Part shown: positions 12,801 through 26,150 of the stretch, one piece after another
Layout: each line of letters opens with the position of its first letter
How positions within the stretch are numbered: position 1 is the stretch's first letter
Assembly (NCBI RefSeq): GCF_020085105.1
Contig: NC_058052.1
Coordinates: forward strand, 10,087,233 to 10,151,232
Direction: 5' to 3'
Source of the DNA: Siniperca chuatsi
Taxonomy: Eukaryota; Chordata; Actinopteri; Centrarchiformes; Sinipercidae
DNA length: 64,000 bases
The notes under the pieces: model-generated
Databases searched by the model: none
Told to the model about the DNA's origin: nothing
Seen by the model: only the letters and a program-made list of their open reading frames with translations
Program-made: the position numbers and the translations under genes

Positions 12801-14374
12801 TTGGAGAAAGCATTCCCGAATTTAATTCTGCGGTGCTGGCACAAAGGCAATCCAGTTGGTTGATTCCAACAAAAGCACACTTGTATTTAGCCATCATCAA
12901 ATAAAGTATGCTAATGACAGGATTAATATACTGTATACATGTCTGCTGCTCTGTAATAATATATTCACAGAGCAGAAACAGCAGCCGCTCCCCTCCGTTG
13001 TCCTCCTCTTTGGCTGGAATGTGCAGGGGGGGAAAAATGATCCAATGTCATCCGGAGTGATGGAAGCTTCTCTGTTGAGCCAGAGGGATATGTTCAGGGG
13101 AGGCGGGGGAGCGGATATTTCTGGTTGAGTGTGAGTTTGAGTAAGTCCGGGCACCGAGCCAAGCATGCCGATGGAGGGGAAGGGAAGGGCGGGAGGGTTT
13201 TGTAGAGAGAAAGAAGAGAGATAGACACCCTTTTGGGCTGGCGGACTGTCAGCTTCACTAGCACACAGCTGCTTCTGGAAAATTCTGCACCCTGCCCTAC
13301 TAAACCACCAGGCATGACATGAATAACAAGAATGGCCTAGCCGTCAACAGCGGATACGTTTTCTTTTGACGTGGGCCTAACAGACTGGTACAAATGCCCT
13401 GGCCTTGCACATAGTGGAAAAATCAACAATGAGGGGGACACTGGGGCACAATGTGGAAATGAAATCCCGGGTTTAGAAGGCTTTGTCTGGACAAGGACGC
13501 AGTTGACACAGACCCTGAGGGCTTTGGAAAAGGCTGTGTAACAAAATGCCAACTGATGTGTTTTGATGGGGTTACTTGTTCACCAGCCAGTCACTAATTG
13601 GAGAGTAAGAACCCACTAAATTGCTTTCAGTCAGCACAGAGCTTTTGCAGATTTCCTTTCCAAGCTGCATGTGTCATATATGCCCTTGTACAAAGACAGC
13701 AGCAGCAAAACAAAGCCGGCAGCTAGCTGGCATGCGTTGCTATGTTTCTAACATGACCAGTCAACACTTGTCCCCCGTCTAAGTACAGCCTTACCAGCAG
13801 TGTGTGAGTGTTGCTCTGCAGATGAGATAATGCTAGCCCTTATCCATCCATGAGGTTGTTAGCCATGCACAACCCTCCCTGGTGTTGACATTTCCCTGCC
13901 CAACCTGTCTGAACACATAGGGCCATGGAGGCTCCTCTCAGGCTGTCTATTCATGGCTGATAAAAACATGAGTCACCCGCTCATCTATCCTGCTCTTCTC
14001 CTCTGCCTGCCAATACTTTTACCCTGACTCGTCCACAAGGCCTTATGTGTACATCCAGCACATGGTGGATTGTATGAATAGCAGCGACCGCGTGGCTCGC
14101 CTCTGACACCTGACATTTTCATGCCCCAGCAAGCCGCTGAGACATTTGGCGCTTGGCACGCATTCCTCTCCCGGGTTTATCCATCTGTTGATGTAGAGCC
14201 CAACCCCCCAGCCGCTACTATGTTCTTGTAACATAACACGAGGCTCGCCTTTCCCTCTATTCATCTTAACATGCGAGCACTGCATGGCAGAGAAGTCGCC
14301 CCTCCCTCCTCCATGTTTTTCTCTGGCTCTTACTTGCTCTCCCTCCCCATCATGCTGTCTTTCTTTCCCTCACA

Positions 14375-14375
<1 letters not shown>
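6846..14375. other. Gene-desert segment downstream of irf2bp2
   Basis: No gene is supported. Contents: a T(16) run at 7421-7436; a purine-rich tract at about 10,561-10,690; a short CA tract near 12,203-12,213; and a block at about 12,490-12,960 that reads like conserved non-coding DNA. The open frames here are short, are not bounded by splice signals and match no family I recognise. Confidence 0.6.
12490..12960. promoter_or_regulatory. Possible conserved non-coding element
   Basis: A repeat-free stretch of balanced composition with E-box/homeobox-like words such as CAGGTGTG, TTTATTTAC, GTATGCTAATGAC and GGATTAATA. It resembles vertebrate developmental enhancers in texture. No alignment was possible, so this is inference. 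Confidence 0.22.

Positions 14376-14446
<71 letters not shown>
14376..14446 (+). repeat. (CA)n microsatellite, about 35 units
   Basis: 71 nt of uninterrupted CA dinucleotide. Its translation gives Thr-His runs in open frames that cross it, and those frames are artefacts. Dinucleotide tracts of this length are usually highly polymorphic. Confidence 0.97.
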
Positions 14447-14448
<2 letters not shown>

Positions 14449-17090
14449 CACAATCCACCCAAGTCATTAGTCTTAAGATTGGCATTCAGCTGGTCTCAGA
14501 AACCCACCAAGATGGAGAACAAAAAAGTGAGATGGGAATTGCGTGAAGCTGGAGTGATAGTGCTGGCAAAAGACTGAATGTGAGATTGTGTGCAGGCAGG
14601 GGGCTTCCTGGCTGCCTGCCAACTTCCAGCAGCAGCACTGCAGCATGTCAATATGCTCGTTGCCAGGGAAACAAGGAGAGCACCGACAGCATAGAAAACC
14701 TTATTGTTACACCCTTTTATTTCGAATTTAAAATGCTCAATAAAATTGTACTGCTAGTCACTAGTAGTGCAAAAACATGGGCATGAGTCCCTCAGTGGCT
14801 TACCACCCATGAACACGGACAATTGTGTTAATTGAACGTGTGATCAAGCCCAAAGTATGTAGTATGTAGTAGTTTTGGAAATACTCAAAAAAGCAAATGC
14901 GAGAAGCAGAGTTGGCACAATGTTATTCTTGGTGGTCATGGAGAATTACTGTACCAACATTGCTTTAAAAAGAATATTCGATAATGTCTTTGGGAGAATA
15001 AATAAATGTAACTTTCTTATTTAAACACGAGTCTTTTTATGATCAAAATATGTCCTTGGGCTTTGCAGGGTGTGAATCTCTGTGTCCTCACTGCACATGT
15101 TATCAGGTTGGTAATTGTACCCTGCAGCAAACAGCTTGGCTGAGAGTTATTACTGGCAGGGGTATACTCCTCCATCAGGCATTGTGAAAGAATGACCTCA
15201 GATACATCAGGCAGAGCGGTGGCTCTGTTGCAAAGTCACAACTTGCAACATAAGTCATGCGTTTTAGTCTGTTGAGCCACAAAGTGCCACAGCAACCTAA
15301 TCAGTCTGTCTCAAGCTGCGACCTTGATCGAAGCTACCTTCTCTATCTCTGTGCGCACACTATAACGCTTCATTCATTTAATAGTGATAAAGTTAAAAAA
15401 AAAAATCTCAGTGTTTCCTTTGTGCTGTGATACAATCTGTCACTCTGGAACAGCCTGTATTGTATCCTGTTTAAAGCATATACTTTTTAACACAAGCTGT
15501 CTAAAGTGACCTCAGCAAAGAATTGCTACCCGTTTATTTCTCTGCTTGTCCTAAGATCTGTCTGTATTGTGGCTTTTTATTATTAGGCCATAATTTACAA
15601 ATAAATGAATGAATACAAAATGAATTAAACTGCATATCTTGTGGCAATATGTTGTAAAAGTGTAAATCTGTTTGAACATAAGCCCTTAAATGCCACTGAT
15701 TAACTTACAATCTAATAACCGGATGATAGCCTGATTACAATACAATGAAAACAAATTGTTTTCATACGTACATATTACTGTGTGTTTTTCATTTGGGTGA
15801 ATATTTGTGTGTAGCTGAAGGACAGCTAAAGGACAACTCTGTCAACCACACCTAGCCTGGCACTCTTATCCAAGTCTGGCTCCGTCTGTGCTCGTTTCAC
15901 TGGAGGGGAAAGGGGGTGTGCCAACTATAGCGCCTTAGTACTTTTCAGAACTCTATCTGTGCCTGTGAGTGGTCTAACAGCTGCTGCTGCAGTGTCTGAG
16001 CTTGCTCAGGGATGCAGATGAAAGTGCTGATGTGTCCTGTTATTTTGGGTTGTGTGTTGCCCTGGAGGCCAAGGAATTTTTGGAGGAGACCGGGCAAGAT
16101 TGTTGGGTGGGGGGGTGTGTGGGGGTGTGGGGGTGGGGCCGTGCCCAGAGGGGATCTTAGCTGAGAGTTTCTCCCAGAATGCAATGTGACCCTCATTGCC
16201 ACATGGCGCTGTGGGAATCCTGAGGGGGTATGGAATTGCTGACAGTACCAGGCTGAGCGATGGGCACAGACACGAGCACAAAGATGGATGTCTCTGATGA
16301 TTGGCGGTATTTCTGGCTTTTTTTTGTACTTGAAGGGAGGGGCTGCTGATGGCCTGTCATGCTCTAAGTTTTACACATTGTTTGATCCAAATGACACTTT
16401 ATCTTGAGTTTCGAAGTCCATGTATTAGTCCGTTTAGCATGTGATCTTCATGGAGATGGAGTTGGAACTTGGAAACTGAACTTTTAAGCCAACATGGAGG
16501 AGAAGGCCTTAAAGTGCTCTGATTTGAAGATCAACATTTCCACGACAACCAGACAAACTTCTGAAGAAAATCATGCAAAATGATCGAAAGCTCCAGACAG
16601 CTACTTGATGGACCTTGAGGTGAGATTGTTTTGTCAACTACACTTTATCTGTGAAACTTTGATGACATCATTAAAGGAGCGTTATATTAGTCTTTTAATC
16701 TTTTATTATCATATTAATAATCGTATGCTTATATACTCGGTTTATAAGGTATATTATATTATATCCATATTATTTCATTGTTGTACAAGGAGCAGCAGAA
16801 TCCCGTGCAGCCTTATAAGAGTTATCAAACATTGGCTAACTCTAACAGATTCAGAAAAGCTTGTCATTGTCTCAGACAACAAAATTGCAGTTCCATCTTC
16901 AATCAGGTGTCATATATAAAAATAACAATATATAAGTACCAAAATGTACAATAAAAAACAACAATGACAATATAGTGCCTTTGTGTACTTCAGTGGTAAT
17001 ACTGGCAATATTAATAAATAAGATGAAACTTAATTCCTGGTTAATTGGGAAAGTTAAAGACCTTTTCAATTGTGCACCAAAGCCCCAGAA
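14447..17090. other. Non-coding segment
   Basis: No gene is supported. It holds an X-box-like GTTGCCAGGGAAAC at 14659-14672, a G-quadruplex-type block at 16105-16138 and AT-rich DNA from 16,680 to 17,040. Confidence 0.55.
16105..16138 (+). repeat. G-rich (GGGTG)-type tract, potential G-quadruplex
   Basis: Five or more runs of at least three G are separated by T, TGTGT, TGT and T loops of 1-5 nt. This matches the G3+N1-7 pattern for intramolecular quadruplexes. It may simply be a degenerate GT/G microsatellite. Confidence 0.6.
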
Positions 17091-17288
17091 TTAAAGGTGC
17101 CCTGTGGAGCTTTCTTGAAAACAAAACAAAAGTTATGTTTATATTCAGTGTTACTTACCAAAACGCATTGTGTGTTGAGTGTTGAGTTTTCTTCCTCATA
17201 AAACATTTGCTAAGCCGATTTGTACCCAGCATAGAAAAACAGCTCTATAGTGCTACTTGAGGTCTAAAACTCCACAGGGAACCTTTAA
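17091..17288. mobile_element. 198-bp MITE with roughly 20-bp terminal inverted repeats
   Basis: It begins TTAAAGGTGCCCTGTGGAG and ends CTCCACAGGGAACCTTTAA. The 20-bp ends are inverted repeats with 18 matches. There is no internal coding capacity. Both ends carry TTAA, which fits a TTAA-targeting superfamily (piggyBac or Kolobok); this assignment is inference. Confidence 0.75.
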
Positions 17289-19861
17289 TAATGTTAATGT
17301 TAGTAGTATCAGCATTCCTAGTATATTTATTCATAGTATTATACAGTATGTATTTCTTCACAGGAACTATAATTTTTCTCTCAGTGGTTTTAATTTTAAA
17401 CCAAAACTGTGTGCTGCTTCCCTGACCTGTTCCCTGCCTACAGCGAGCACTACCTCTGTCCTTCTGCTGGCTCCTCAACTTGTTTCTGTCAATAAAAATT
17501 ATCTTTGAGAAATGTCGTGATGCTCTTATTCTCTCCTTACATTTCTCAATATATAGTCACTGAGGTGCTGTTGTTGTTACAGTCTGTATTATTGACTTTT
17601 GGTGATACATGAATTTGAACTCCCTCTACTTAATCTAATTTACTCTGCATCTGTTAGAAGCCTCGCTGCAGAACAGCAGCTGCTACATGCCTGAAATGTT
17701 AATGTCATACATAATACTAGCATTAACTCTCTATGCTGGCTGTAAGTGTTATCATAGATCGTTGCACAGACATACTGCTCCCATTTCCATTCAACTCACA
17801 CACGAGTAATATTACGGTCTGTTTGGCTTGCCGTGTGAAAGAAAGATGCCATGTCATTTACTTATTTACACATCCCTCACGGCTCACACCTTGAAAACTG
17901 GGTTCCCAGCGTCTTCTCATTCTGTACTTCATCAGAGAAGCCTCGTCCATGTACAATATGACACCATATTAATTAAGAGGGATACTTGCAGATCGCTCCA
18001 TAAATCATTTTCCCTCACATTTTCATGCTTGTTCTAACATTGCAATTTGCATCTTGTTCCCCCCATAACAGTGTTGACCTCAGTGAAGATGCAGAAGACA
18101 GAAGACTTGTGAAAGCAACAGGTTCGTTGTCATGTTATCCACAGAGGAGTTCGACAATAACCTTAGAAGGATGGACAACTGTGCTGACTCACTGATGTTG
18201 TTATCCTCGACATCTGGGACATTAAAGAGGCAGTTATGCCGGGTTGAAAATAAAAGTCATGATGCAGATTTCTGCTTCTAAATAAATCCCCAAGAGTCCC
18301 TTGATATTATTTCCACAGCAGGCCTATAAAAGACGTATTGATCAATGTTTTGATTTAATTTTTGCGCCAATAAAATGCATTAATGAGTCTTTTATAGTAA
18401 CTCGATCCATATGTAAGGAGTGATATGTGATTATGTTTGAGTAGAATAGGACCTATGTGTGCATGTGTGTGTGCGCATTAAGTGCATTATGCATTGTGAT
18501 TTCAGCCTAATTTTCTCCTTCAATCAGCTGACGAAGCTTTCAGTGCCGGTTCTCTGGCTACAATATTGCTTATTATATTATGTGTCAACATTGGTTCAAT
18601 TCTTTGGAGCTCTGAATCACATGACTGTATGCAGTCAAAGGCCCGAATCAGAATGCTTTGTTATTTTAGCCGCTCATGTGATCAGCACTCAACACCAAAG
18701 GGCCACACCCCCCCCCTCTGCAGACCGACACAGAGAGAGTCTGTTACCAGAGAAACAAAGGTCAGTGTACTGTGTCGTCACATTTTCAACTCACAGGACG
18801 AATCTTGAAAGAGAAAATGGGGCCGCAAACAAACATCCTTTGTTTTCACGAAAACAACACGCCATTTGTTGTTGCGCTCCGGGCTGTGATGTCATCGTCA
18901 TGGTTCATCCTCTCTGTGACCTCTGGGCTGATTCTCAAATAGCTTCATCAGGAGGTGTACCCTGCCCCTCGCACAAACACAAACATGCATGTATTCATCT
19001 AATATCATGAAAATAGATCAGTGAGTTCACTGTTCTCTGAATCTGGTTTTTCCCAGTGGGAAGCTGTGCTACATACACTCTCTGCTTGCTGGAGCTGCAC
19101 AAAACCCTATGATCCGAGCTATCATTATCTGAGGCAGAAAAGAGGCTGAGAGACGTAAAACTGATTATTTTGCAAGAAAGCACTTTGGTATTTTACAGTT
19201 AACTCTCAAAATCGCAACATACCTGAAAACTGCAAAAACTCTTTCACACAGGAAACCGTGAACGCGTAATGCAGCCGACCTTTGAAGATGTAAGTGATGT
19301 AATCCTCATGATAGATGCGTCAGGCATTGGCCTTGGGCTGCTCTGAATGTTCTACTCCCTGAAGGCCTAACAGGCTAAACGGGCCAAAGCAGCCCTCATC
19401 AATACACGACCAAGCAATGCTCTGGATCACCTCAACTGGTGCAATTAATCTTGCCCTTGTAACAAGTTGACAAACAAACAAAACAGGCACTTTACTGCCT
19501 GATGATGATGGCGGGGGCCAGATGTTAATTTGGCTGTAGCTCCGCAGTTATCATCCTAATAAGCGAGGGTGCACACCGCTTTTACCTGAGATTACAAATT
19601 CAACCGCAGTGTGATCAAAGTGGGATTACTCTGCTAAGCTTGCTATAACAAAAGAAGAGGTGGAATGCGAACGTTGGAAAATTTATGTATTTTCACCCTA
19701 TTCTGCAATGCTCGTTAATGTGATTTATACTGGAAAAGATGTTTTTTATTTAGTTGACCTTATTACCACGCTAGTCAGGTTATATTTACATAACACTCGA
19801 GGTTTAAACTGCCTGAAAAATGGATGTAACATTCACAGTATAAAGCACGACATTTCTTTTC
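17289..19861. other. Non-coding segment
   Basis: No gene is supported. An X-box-like GTTACCAGAGAAAC lies at 18743-18756. The 183-codon open frame at 18,459-19,010 shows no domain or coding signature. Confidence 0.5.
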
Positions 19862-20275
19862 TTAAAGGATTAGTTGGACATTTTGTGAAATATGCTCATT
19901 CGCTTTCTTTCTGAGAGTTAGATGAGAAGATCGATACACTCTGTCTCTAAGTTAAATATGAAGCTATTGTCAGGAGACGGTTAGCTTAGCTTAACATAAA
20001 GACAAAAGGGGAAGAGCTAGCCTGTCTCTTTCTAAAGGTAAAAAAATTCTGGATACCGACACATCTAAAGGTCACTAATGAGCATTAGCTTGTTGTTTTA
20101 CTCTTCGTTTTTTTTGTACGGATTAAACAAACGAGATACAACAAGTTGCGGTGTGTATTTCTTGGCCAGGAGCAGTGACTTTCTGGACAGAGCCAGGCTA
20201 GCTATTTCCCTCTGCTTTCAGTCTTTATGCTAAGCTAAGCTAACTGTCTACTGGCCTTATATTTAATCAGTTAAA
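19862..20275 (+). mobile_element. Fold-back MITE family A, copy 1 (right end truncated)
   Basis: The left end is TTAAAGGATTAGTTGGACA. The inner left arm GTTAGCTTAGCTTAACATAA is the reverse complement, bar one base, of the inner right arm ending CTAAGCTAAGCTAAC. The distal right arm seen in copy 2 is missing. I recognise this as a very abundant percomorph repeat with long inverted arms. It has no coding capacity. Confidence 0.85.
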
Positions 20276-22113
20276 CAGGTATTTGTCAAATAAGTCTACA
20301 ACTGCTTCCCAGAGGATAGTGAAATTCAAAATAAGATCTCTTCTTTGCCCCGCATTTTTCTACTAGACATAACTGAGCTCAATTTAACATCAGTATGAGA
20401 GTTTGACAGTTTTCTTATATTTCTTAAATTCAGCTCCTGAAAAATAGCCTTCATCTTGTCTCAGCCCGATCCTACTTTTAGATCTTAAAATGCTCTTTTC
20501 TTTTACTCTTACTGCACTGATCTTTTGAGACAAAAGAAAACGCGATTGGCTTATAAATGAGCCTGCACAATATCAGAAATTTGTCTCAGTGATCAAATTC
20601 AAGTCTCAACTGAACTATGAGTCCAGCATAAGATCTCCTGCTTGCCTTGTGTTTCTACTGTTTTTCTCAAACTGGACAGGATCATTTGTCTTAGATTGAT
20701 TTATTCTTTTGCTCCTTATTTCTCGTAAAGGGGGGTTAGGAGAAACAGGTCAGAATTCAGTAAGCTCCAAATAAGAGATGATTTATTTCGGTTGAGACAA
20801 AGAAAAGATTATTGTGAGCAGAAAACATTTCCTCTACTACATTAGTAAGATAACTCACTAGCTAGTTAGCAAGCAATGTTAGCTCACTGAACTTTCAGCT
20901 TTGAGTGTGACGTAGACTGAAAATGAGGAAAGACATTCTTTATAGTCAATCTTTCACATGACCTGCCCTGCTCTATTTGCAGCCTTAACCCAAAGTGTAT
21001 TACAGTCAAAAGGAAATAAGTAGAAATGTGGTAATGGTGTATTATAAAATGTTCTACATGACACAGCAAAATGCTGCTGATGAGGAATGGTGGCTAAAAG
21101 AGCTAGACCTCTATGAAAGACGGTGGCAGTCGTATCTGAGATGTCCTAAAATCTTTACTTCAGCTGTCTGGCAAAGTCGAGCCACGTCAGCCGAAGGGTT
21201 GCATGAAGTAGGCTGTGCCATTTTAAGTAACCCTTCCAGTATGTTTATGTAAATCAGATTATAAAATTAGCTCCCACAATGAGCTGCTGTCTGACCGGAG
21301 GACCGTCCATGACCTGCTTTGAATACAATACACAATGTAATGCAAGGGAGGTTAATAATTACATAATTGTGCATTGTTCCCTAGATTCATGCTATGTCTT
21401 GAACTCATTAAAATGTGATTTGCTTTAATGGGAGCCACATCTTGTGCATAATCAGCTGAGTACACCATGATTCAAGGGATTGCATTACCTCTATGTATTT
21501 CATGAGACTTCTTTGGTGTTGCCTCATTCTTGTGAATGTTTATAGAAGGAGCGTATGAGAAATGCAGCTGTGAGTCAGCACAGAGGAACGGCAGCAAGAG
21601 TCAGTACGAGCGCAAGGTCGGATTATACAAGGTGATTGAAAAAAAGAGTTAACGTCATCGGTTCAGTATGTTCTGGTAAATTCCTAATGGGTAAATCAAG
21701 TCAGTTGTGACTGAACCTTTTATGGGGCCTGTTGGCTTCTATTATGTAGCTTGTTAAATGTGACCATGTGTACTGTTAATAAATTGTAAACAGGTGAGAA
21801 ATAATAGCTGTCATACAGGTAGGCATTAAGAGAGCCTGATAATATACCCACAAGTAGTCTGAGTGCCTTTATTGTGGGCTGAGGGGCTGAAACACATGAA
21901 GCTGACGTGATTAGATCTCTCCAATTGGGAATTATGTCACTATATCATATTTACTGCAAACCGGTGTTATTTTTGACAATCCCAACTCAAGGTCCACTTA
22001 CTCCCCTTTTCAAGAAATTTCAACTATATATGTTATGGTCTTCATCAGTTTGCTCAGTTGTCATGGATGTAGATCTGTTGACAGCTCAGCAGCTGAATTG
22101 CATTGAAATCATT
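20276..22113. other. Non-coding segment
   Basis: No gene is supported. The stretch at about 20,320-20,860 may be a decayed repeat, but I could not delimit it. About 21,250-21,460 is AT-rich with TAATAATTACATAAT-type homeodomain words and reads like a conserved element. Confidence 0.45.
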
Positions 22114-22460
22114 AGGGCTGCAACTAATAATTAATTGCATAATTGATTAATCAGCTGATTATTTTCTCGACTAATGGATTAGTTTTTTGCAGTGTACAAC
22201 CATAGAAAATAGTGCCCATTACAATTTCCTAGAGCTCAAGGTGATGTCATCAAGTGTCTTGTTTTGACCGACCCACAGTCTAAAAGAGATTTATCATAAA
22301 CAAGGAAAAGCAGCAAATTTTCACATTTGAGAAACTTAAACAAGAGAATGTTTATTTTTCTTAAAAAAGTGACTGAAACAATGGATTGATTATCAATAAA
22401 TTTTGCCCATTATTTTTCTGTCGATCAACTAATGGATTAATTGATTAATCGTTGCAGCTC
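22114..22460. mobile_element. Palindromic MITE family B (GGGCTGCAAC ends), copy 1
   Basis: The left end AGGGCTGCAACTAATAATTA and the right end ATTAATCGTTGCAGCTC are inverted. Further inward, GACTAATGGATTAG on the left pairs with CAACTAATGGATTAAT on the right. It is 347 bp and non-coding. I recognise it as a common teleost repeat with hAT-like ends. No clear 8-bp target duplication could be found. Confidence 0.8.
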
Positions 22461-24595
22461 CATAAATCATAATACATACTGAGAGACCATTTCATACGGT
22501 CAAAAGTGCTGGAAAATGCTTATAAGTTGACCTTGAGTTGGGATTGTTTTTTTCTTTTCTTTTCTTCTGCTTATTATTTGATTTTAATAATCTATTTATA
22601 CAGAGCTTGTTGATATTGCTTTAGTTACATTGATTTATTTTTGCCTTAATCCTTGAATCTTTTGCAGTATACTCCTACACCTATTTATTGTGAAATAAAG
22701 GGCCTTCTGCAATATTATGGGCTTGTTCTGTCGTTAAAGTCTATTAACAGGCTTTATGTTACGCCTATACTCATGGGGAGTCTGCAATTGTGTATCTGTA
22801 AAATAAATAAAACGTTTTTTGCTTTTCTCTCAGTAATCTGTATCAGCTGGCACTTCAATGTCAACCCTGTTAGCTCTTGTCTTTCACAGATGTTACCATG
22901 CCATTTGGAAAGCCGAGTGCTGTGATGTTTAAATCTCAGAAAAAACTGATTTGTGACCATCGACTAAAGGAAATACACACACGACAAATGAAAAGAACTT
23001 GTCCTTTGAAACTGTTGTAACCACCAGGCTAGTGGAGCCCAAACACAGAAAGCTTACCATCAACTTGCTGCCCTGAACATGACAAAATAGTGTTATGTCA
23101 GAGCGCAGAGAAATAGCAGTAAATTGGGAAGCAGAGAGGTACAAAGAGGCGTGGAGGGGGGTTGGAGGAGGTGAGGAGGAGGAGGGGGGGCTCTTAGATT
23201 CAGGCTGTACCTGAGGCATGGAGGGGTACATCATTATTCAGAGCGGCGCTTTGATGTTGAGGCTGGGTGGATCTCAGAGAGCAGGCAAGAAGCAGTTCTA
23301 ATTAAAACAGTAACAATGCAGCCTGAGTTGCCCTGCAGAAACAGGGCTTTGAAGAGTCACTGAATGCCCCATTTAGAGTCGGCTGCCCGTAGATAACAGC
23401 AGATATTACAATGACGGACTCTAAGTTTCTGTCGCAAAATGTGTTTTTTTTTTTTACTACATTTCATAAAGCATTTGTGTGTGTGTGTGGGTGTGTGTGT
23501 GTGTGAGATGAATTCTTGGTGTCCTACTTTCTGGGTTCTTTGGTGGCGTTGTGGGCCTGACAGGAGTGACAGATTGAGATGGGCTGCTGGTACTCAGAGG
23601 CCAGGCGAAGACAGGAAAGCCTGGGGGATCTTGGTATGACAGGTAGACAGAGGAGAGACAGAACTTCATTATAACTGCCGCAGAGAGGAGCTTTGAATAT
23701 CAAATTAGCATCCCCAATCAACATAAGAAAAATGTTTGTGCTTTCATATTTTTATTCCGATACATTTTAATAAAAAGAAATTCAGACATGACAACGCCCA
23801 GTATAATCCAAAATTTCCCTCATCACATTGATAGTGCTGTTCCCTTCCCTGGCTTGTATAACGCAGATTTTCTCCTTGTCCGCCAAGTATGTTTATGTCT
23901 CTCCTCATATCTACTGAAGCATATTGCACTGAAAGGCCCAAGTGGGCTGCAGAGAGAGCTGAGTGATGCTGTGAGACAGTAGCAGTTCAAAGAGACTGTC
24001 TGCATAGAGAGAAGGGTCTAATTTTAACTTGGAGACAGAGGGGCTCATGAAACAGCTCTCCGCCTGACTATAGCTCAATTATTCATCAACACAAGAAGTC
24101 TCTCAACTAAAAAGCCTGACATGTTATTCATTCCCCCCTCTTCTCCCATGCTGTTTCATTCAGACACAAAACCAGCCACCCACACACAGACCAAAGCTAC
24201 ACCCTACCATCGTCTTGAACCATGCAGTGCCCTCCAGAAATGCAGGCATGCTTTGGTGAAGGTGAGTCAAAAACACACATAATGAGGTGTGTACTGCGCT
24301 GAGGAATTTTACAAAATCATGTTTTTAAAATGCAAAAGCAGTGGTTCAGAAAAATGAACTTTCATTTTTAAAATCATAATAAAATAATATTTTGTTAACT
24401 GAAGTTGTCTGGTAAATACATATTTTGAATCAATGTTACTTCCCAACTGTAACTTGTGAAAATCATGTTATATTTTTAGTAAGTTTCAACTGCAGTCACA
24501 TTTATTCCCATTGATTTCAACAGATTATTAAATTTTCAAATTAGGTTGGCTTATTATTTATGGTGGTTCATTGTGAATTACTCTGTTGACTAAAT
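22461..24595. other. Non-coding segment
   Basis: No gene is supported. It contains a pyrimidine-rich TTTTCTTTTC tract near 22,550, a G-rich run at about 23,150-23,190 and a GT microsatellite at 23,476-23,505. Confidence 0.5.
23476..23505 (+). repeat. (GT)n microsatellite, interrupted
   Basis: Two blocks of TG/GT dinucleotide are separated by GG within 30 nt. Confidence 0.9.
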
Positions 24596-25092
24596 AATGT
24601 CAAGGTGTTGATAGTGGCTCTAACCTTAAATGCATCTAGGTTATCCAGTATAAACACAACACTCTCCCTCTCTATTTTTGCTGAAAACTCTAAACAAAGA
24701 TTCATCATTTTCACAAGTTATTGGAATATGAAACCAAACTCAGGGTTGAGGACGTTTTAGGTGTGGATGTCTTTGCCTAATGACTCAATTTCTGTTTTGA
24801 ACAAGTTGCAGCACATCTCCGACAGATGATCAGTCATGTGACAACAAGCTGACTCCACCATAGCTGGTGATGTCATAGGAGAAATTACAGAATGAAGCAC
24901 AGTTTGTTTAGTTTCCAATCTTAGTTGTTTTTTTCCAGAGACCTCAGTTTGGACTGCCATACATCTTCTGTTGCTAGTGGAGGATACAGCTGAGCGGTAT
25001 TTTCTTATGTCAGTGACAGAAAATCAACAGAAAAGACCATAAAACATTTCACTATTATAATTTTGTTCCTCTGTGCTAAATTGCAGCTTTAA
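24596..25092 (-). mobile_element. Probable interspersed repeat, one TTAA-type end visible
   Basis: The right end reads TTGCAGCTTTAA, the same terminal motif as the 34.4-kb element. The body matches my memory of a frequent percomorph repeat running on the minus strand. No matching left terminus is found, so the copy is truncated and its left limit is approximate. Confidence 0.5.
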
Positions 25093-26150
25093 ACCAGTTT
25101 CCCTCCAGTTACTTCTTGACTTCTCTAAAGTCACAGAAAACACTGCACACCTAATTCTGATTATTCAACATGTAGGTTAAAAGCAACAGCTACTCCAGAA
25201 TATATGACTGTAGCTGCACATAAGCTCTGTGTGACTGGGCTGTGACTGATGACACAAATTCCTGGTCAGCACAAGCAACAGCCTCTGACTGATGTGCGGA
25301 TGCAGCAGTCTGAACCTGTTGAATGTTTCTAATAAGTTTATGGCTTTGTAAGTCGCTGGGTGGCCTAAGCAATGCAACCTCAGGCAATCTGGGAGGGGAT
25401 TTGTGCCTGCTGTGATAATGACACCATTTTAAGACCCATCCAGACAAGCTGACAAATTGATGCTGAGACCGTGTTTTCATGTTTACCAGCGACTGTAAGG
25501 CAAACACAGATAAACACATGGATATCTCTCTGATAGACAGTGACAGTATGATGACGTGTGTGAATTTTTGTTTCATTTTAAGAGCTAATATCAAACCCAC
25601 TGAGAACTAAAGAGGCTTTGTGTAAATATCTCACTCACTATGTCAGACACATTTTATTTGTTCTCAGCAACAGACAACAAATCCAAATGTGGGTGCATAA
25701 ATCTGCTGGATCAATAGAGAAAATACAATAACGCATCCTCAGTATTATTGCTCTGCAGTAAGTACTTCCCTGAACATTTTTCATTATGAAAACTGAGATT
25801 TATCATTGATTTCCTTGCCACAGCATATAATGCTGCTGAACTTTGTGGTGTGTTTGCATTATTGTGGAAAGCCCAGCTGGATTTAGTACTAGGGCTAAGT
25901 CTATCTGTGACATGCAGCAGGTGCTGTAGATCATGTAGAGAAGGAGATAGGGCTAGCTAAAGACAGTTAGGTGTGGTGCTATTTGTAGATAAGGCTACAC
26001 AGGCTACCCTTAATATCTGACATGAGAAAAGAAAAGCTGTGATTGCTGTTGCTCTGGAACATTGGCTGCGGAGATGGTGATTTCCGAAAACGTATCCTCT
26101 CTGGAATAATGTCAGCTTTAGACAGGAGGTCAAAAAGTCAGGAGAACGCT
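25093..26150. other. Non-coding segment
   Basis: I see no gene, RNA or clear repeat. The 136-codon minus-strand frame at 25,190-25,600 has no recognisable domain. Confidence 0.45.

Noticed and set aside
14271..14577. Two frames with Thr-His runs
   Set aside because: They translate the CA microsatellite.
18459..19010. 183-codon plus-strand frame
   Set aside because: No recognisable domain, no splice context and composition like surrounding DNA; longest by chance in the desert.
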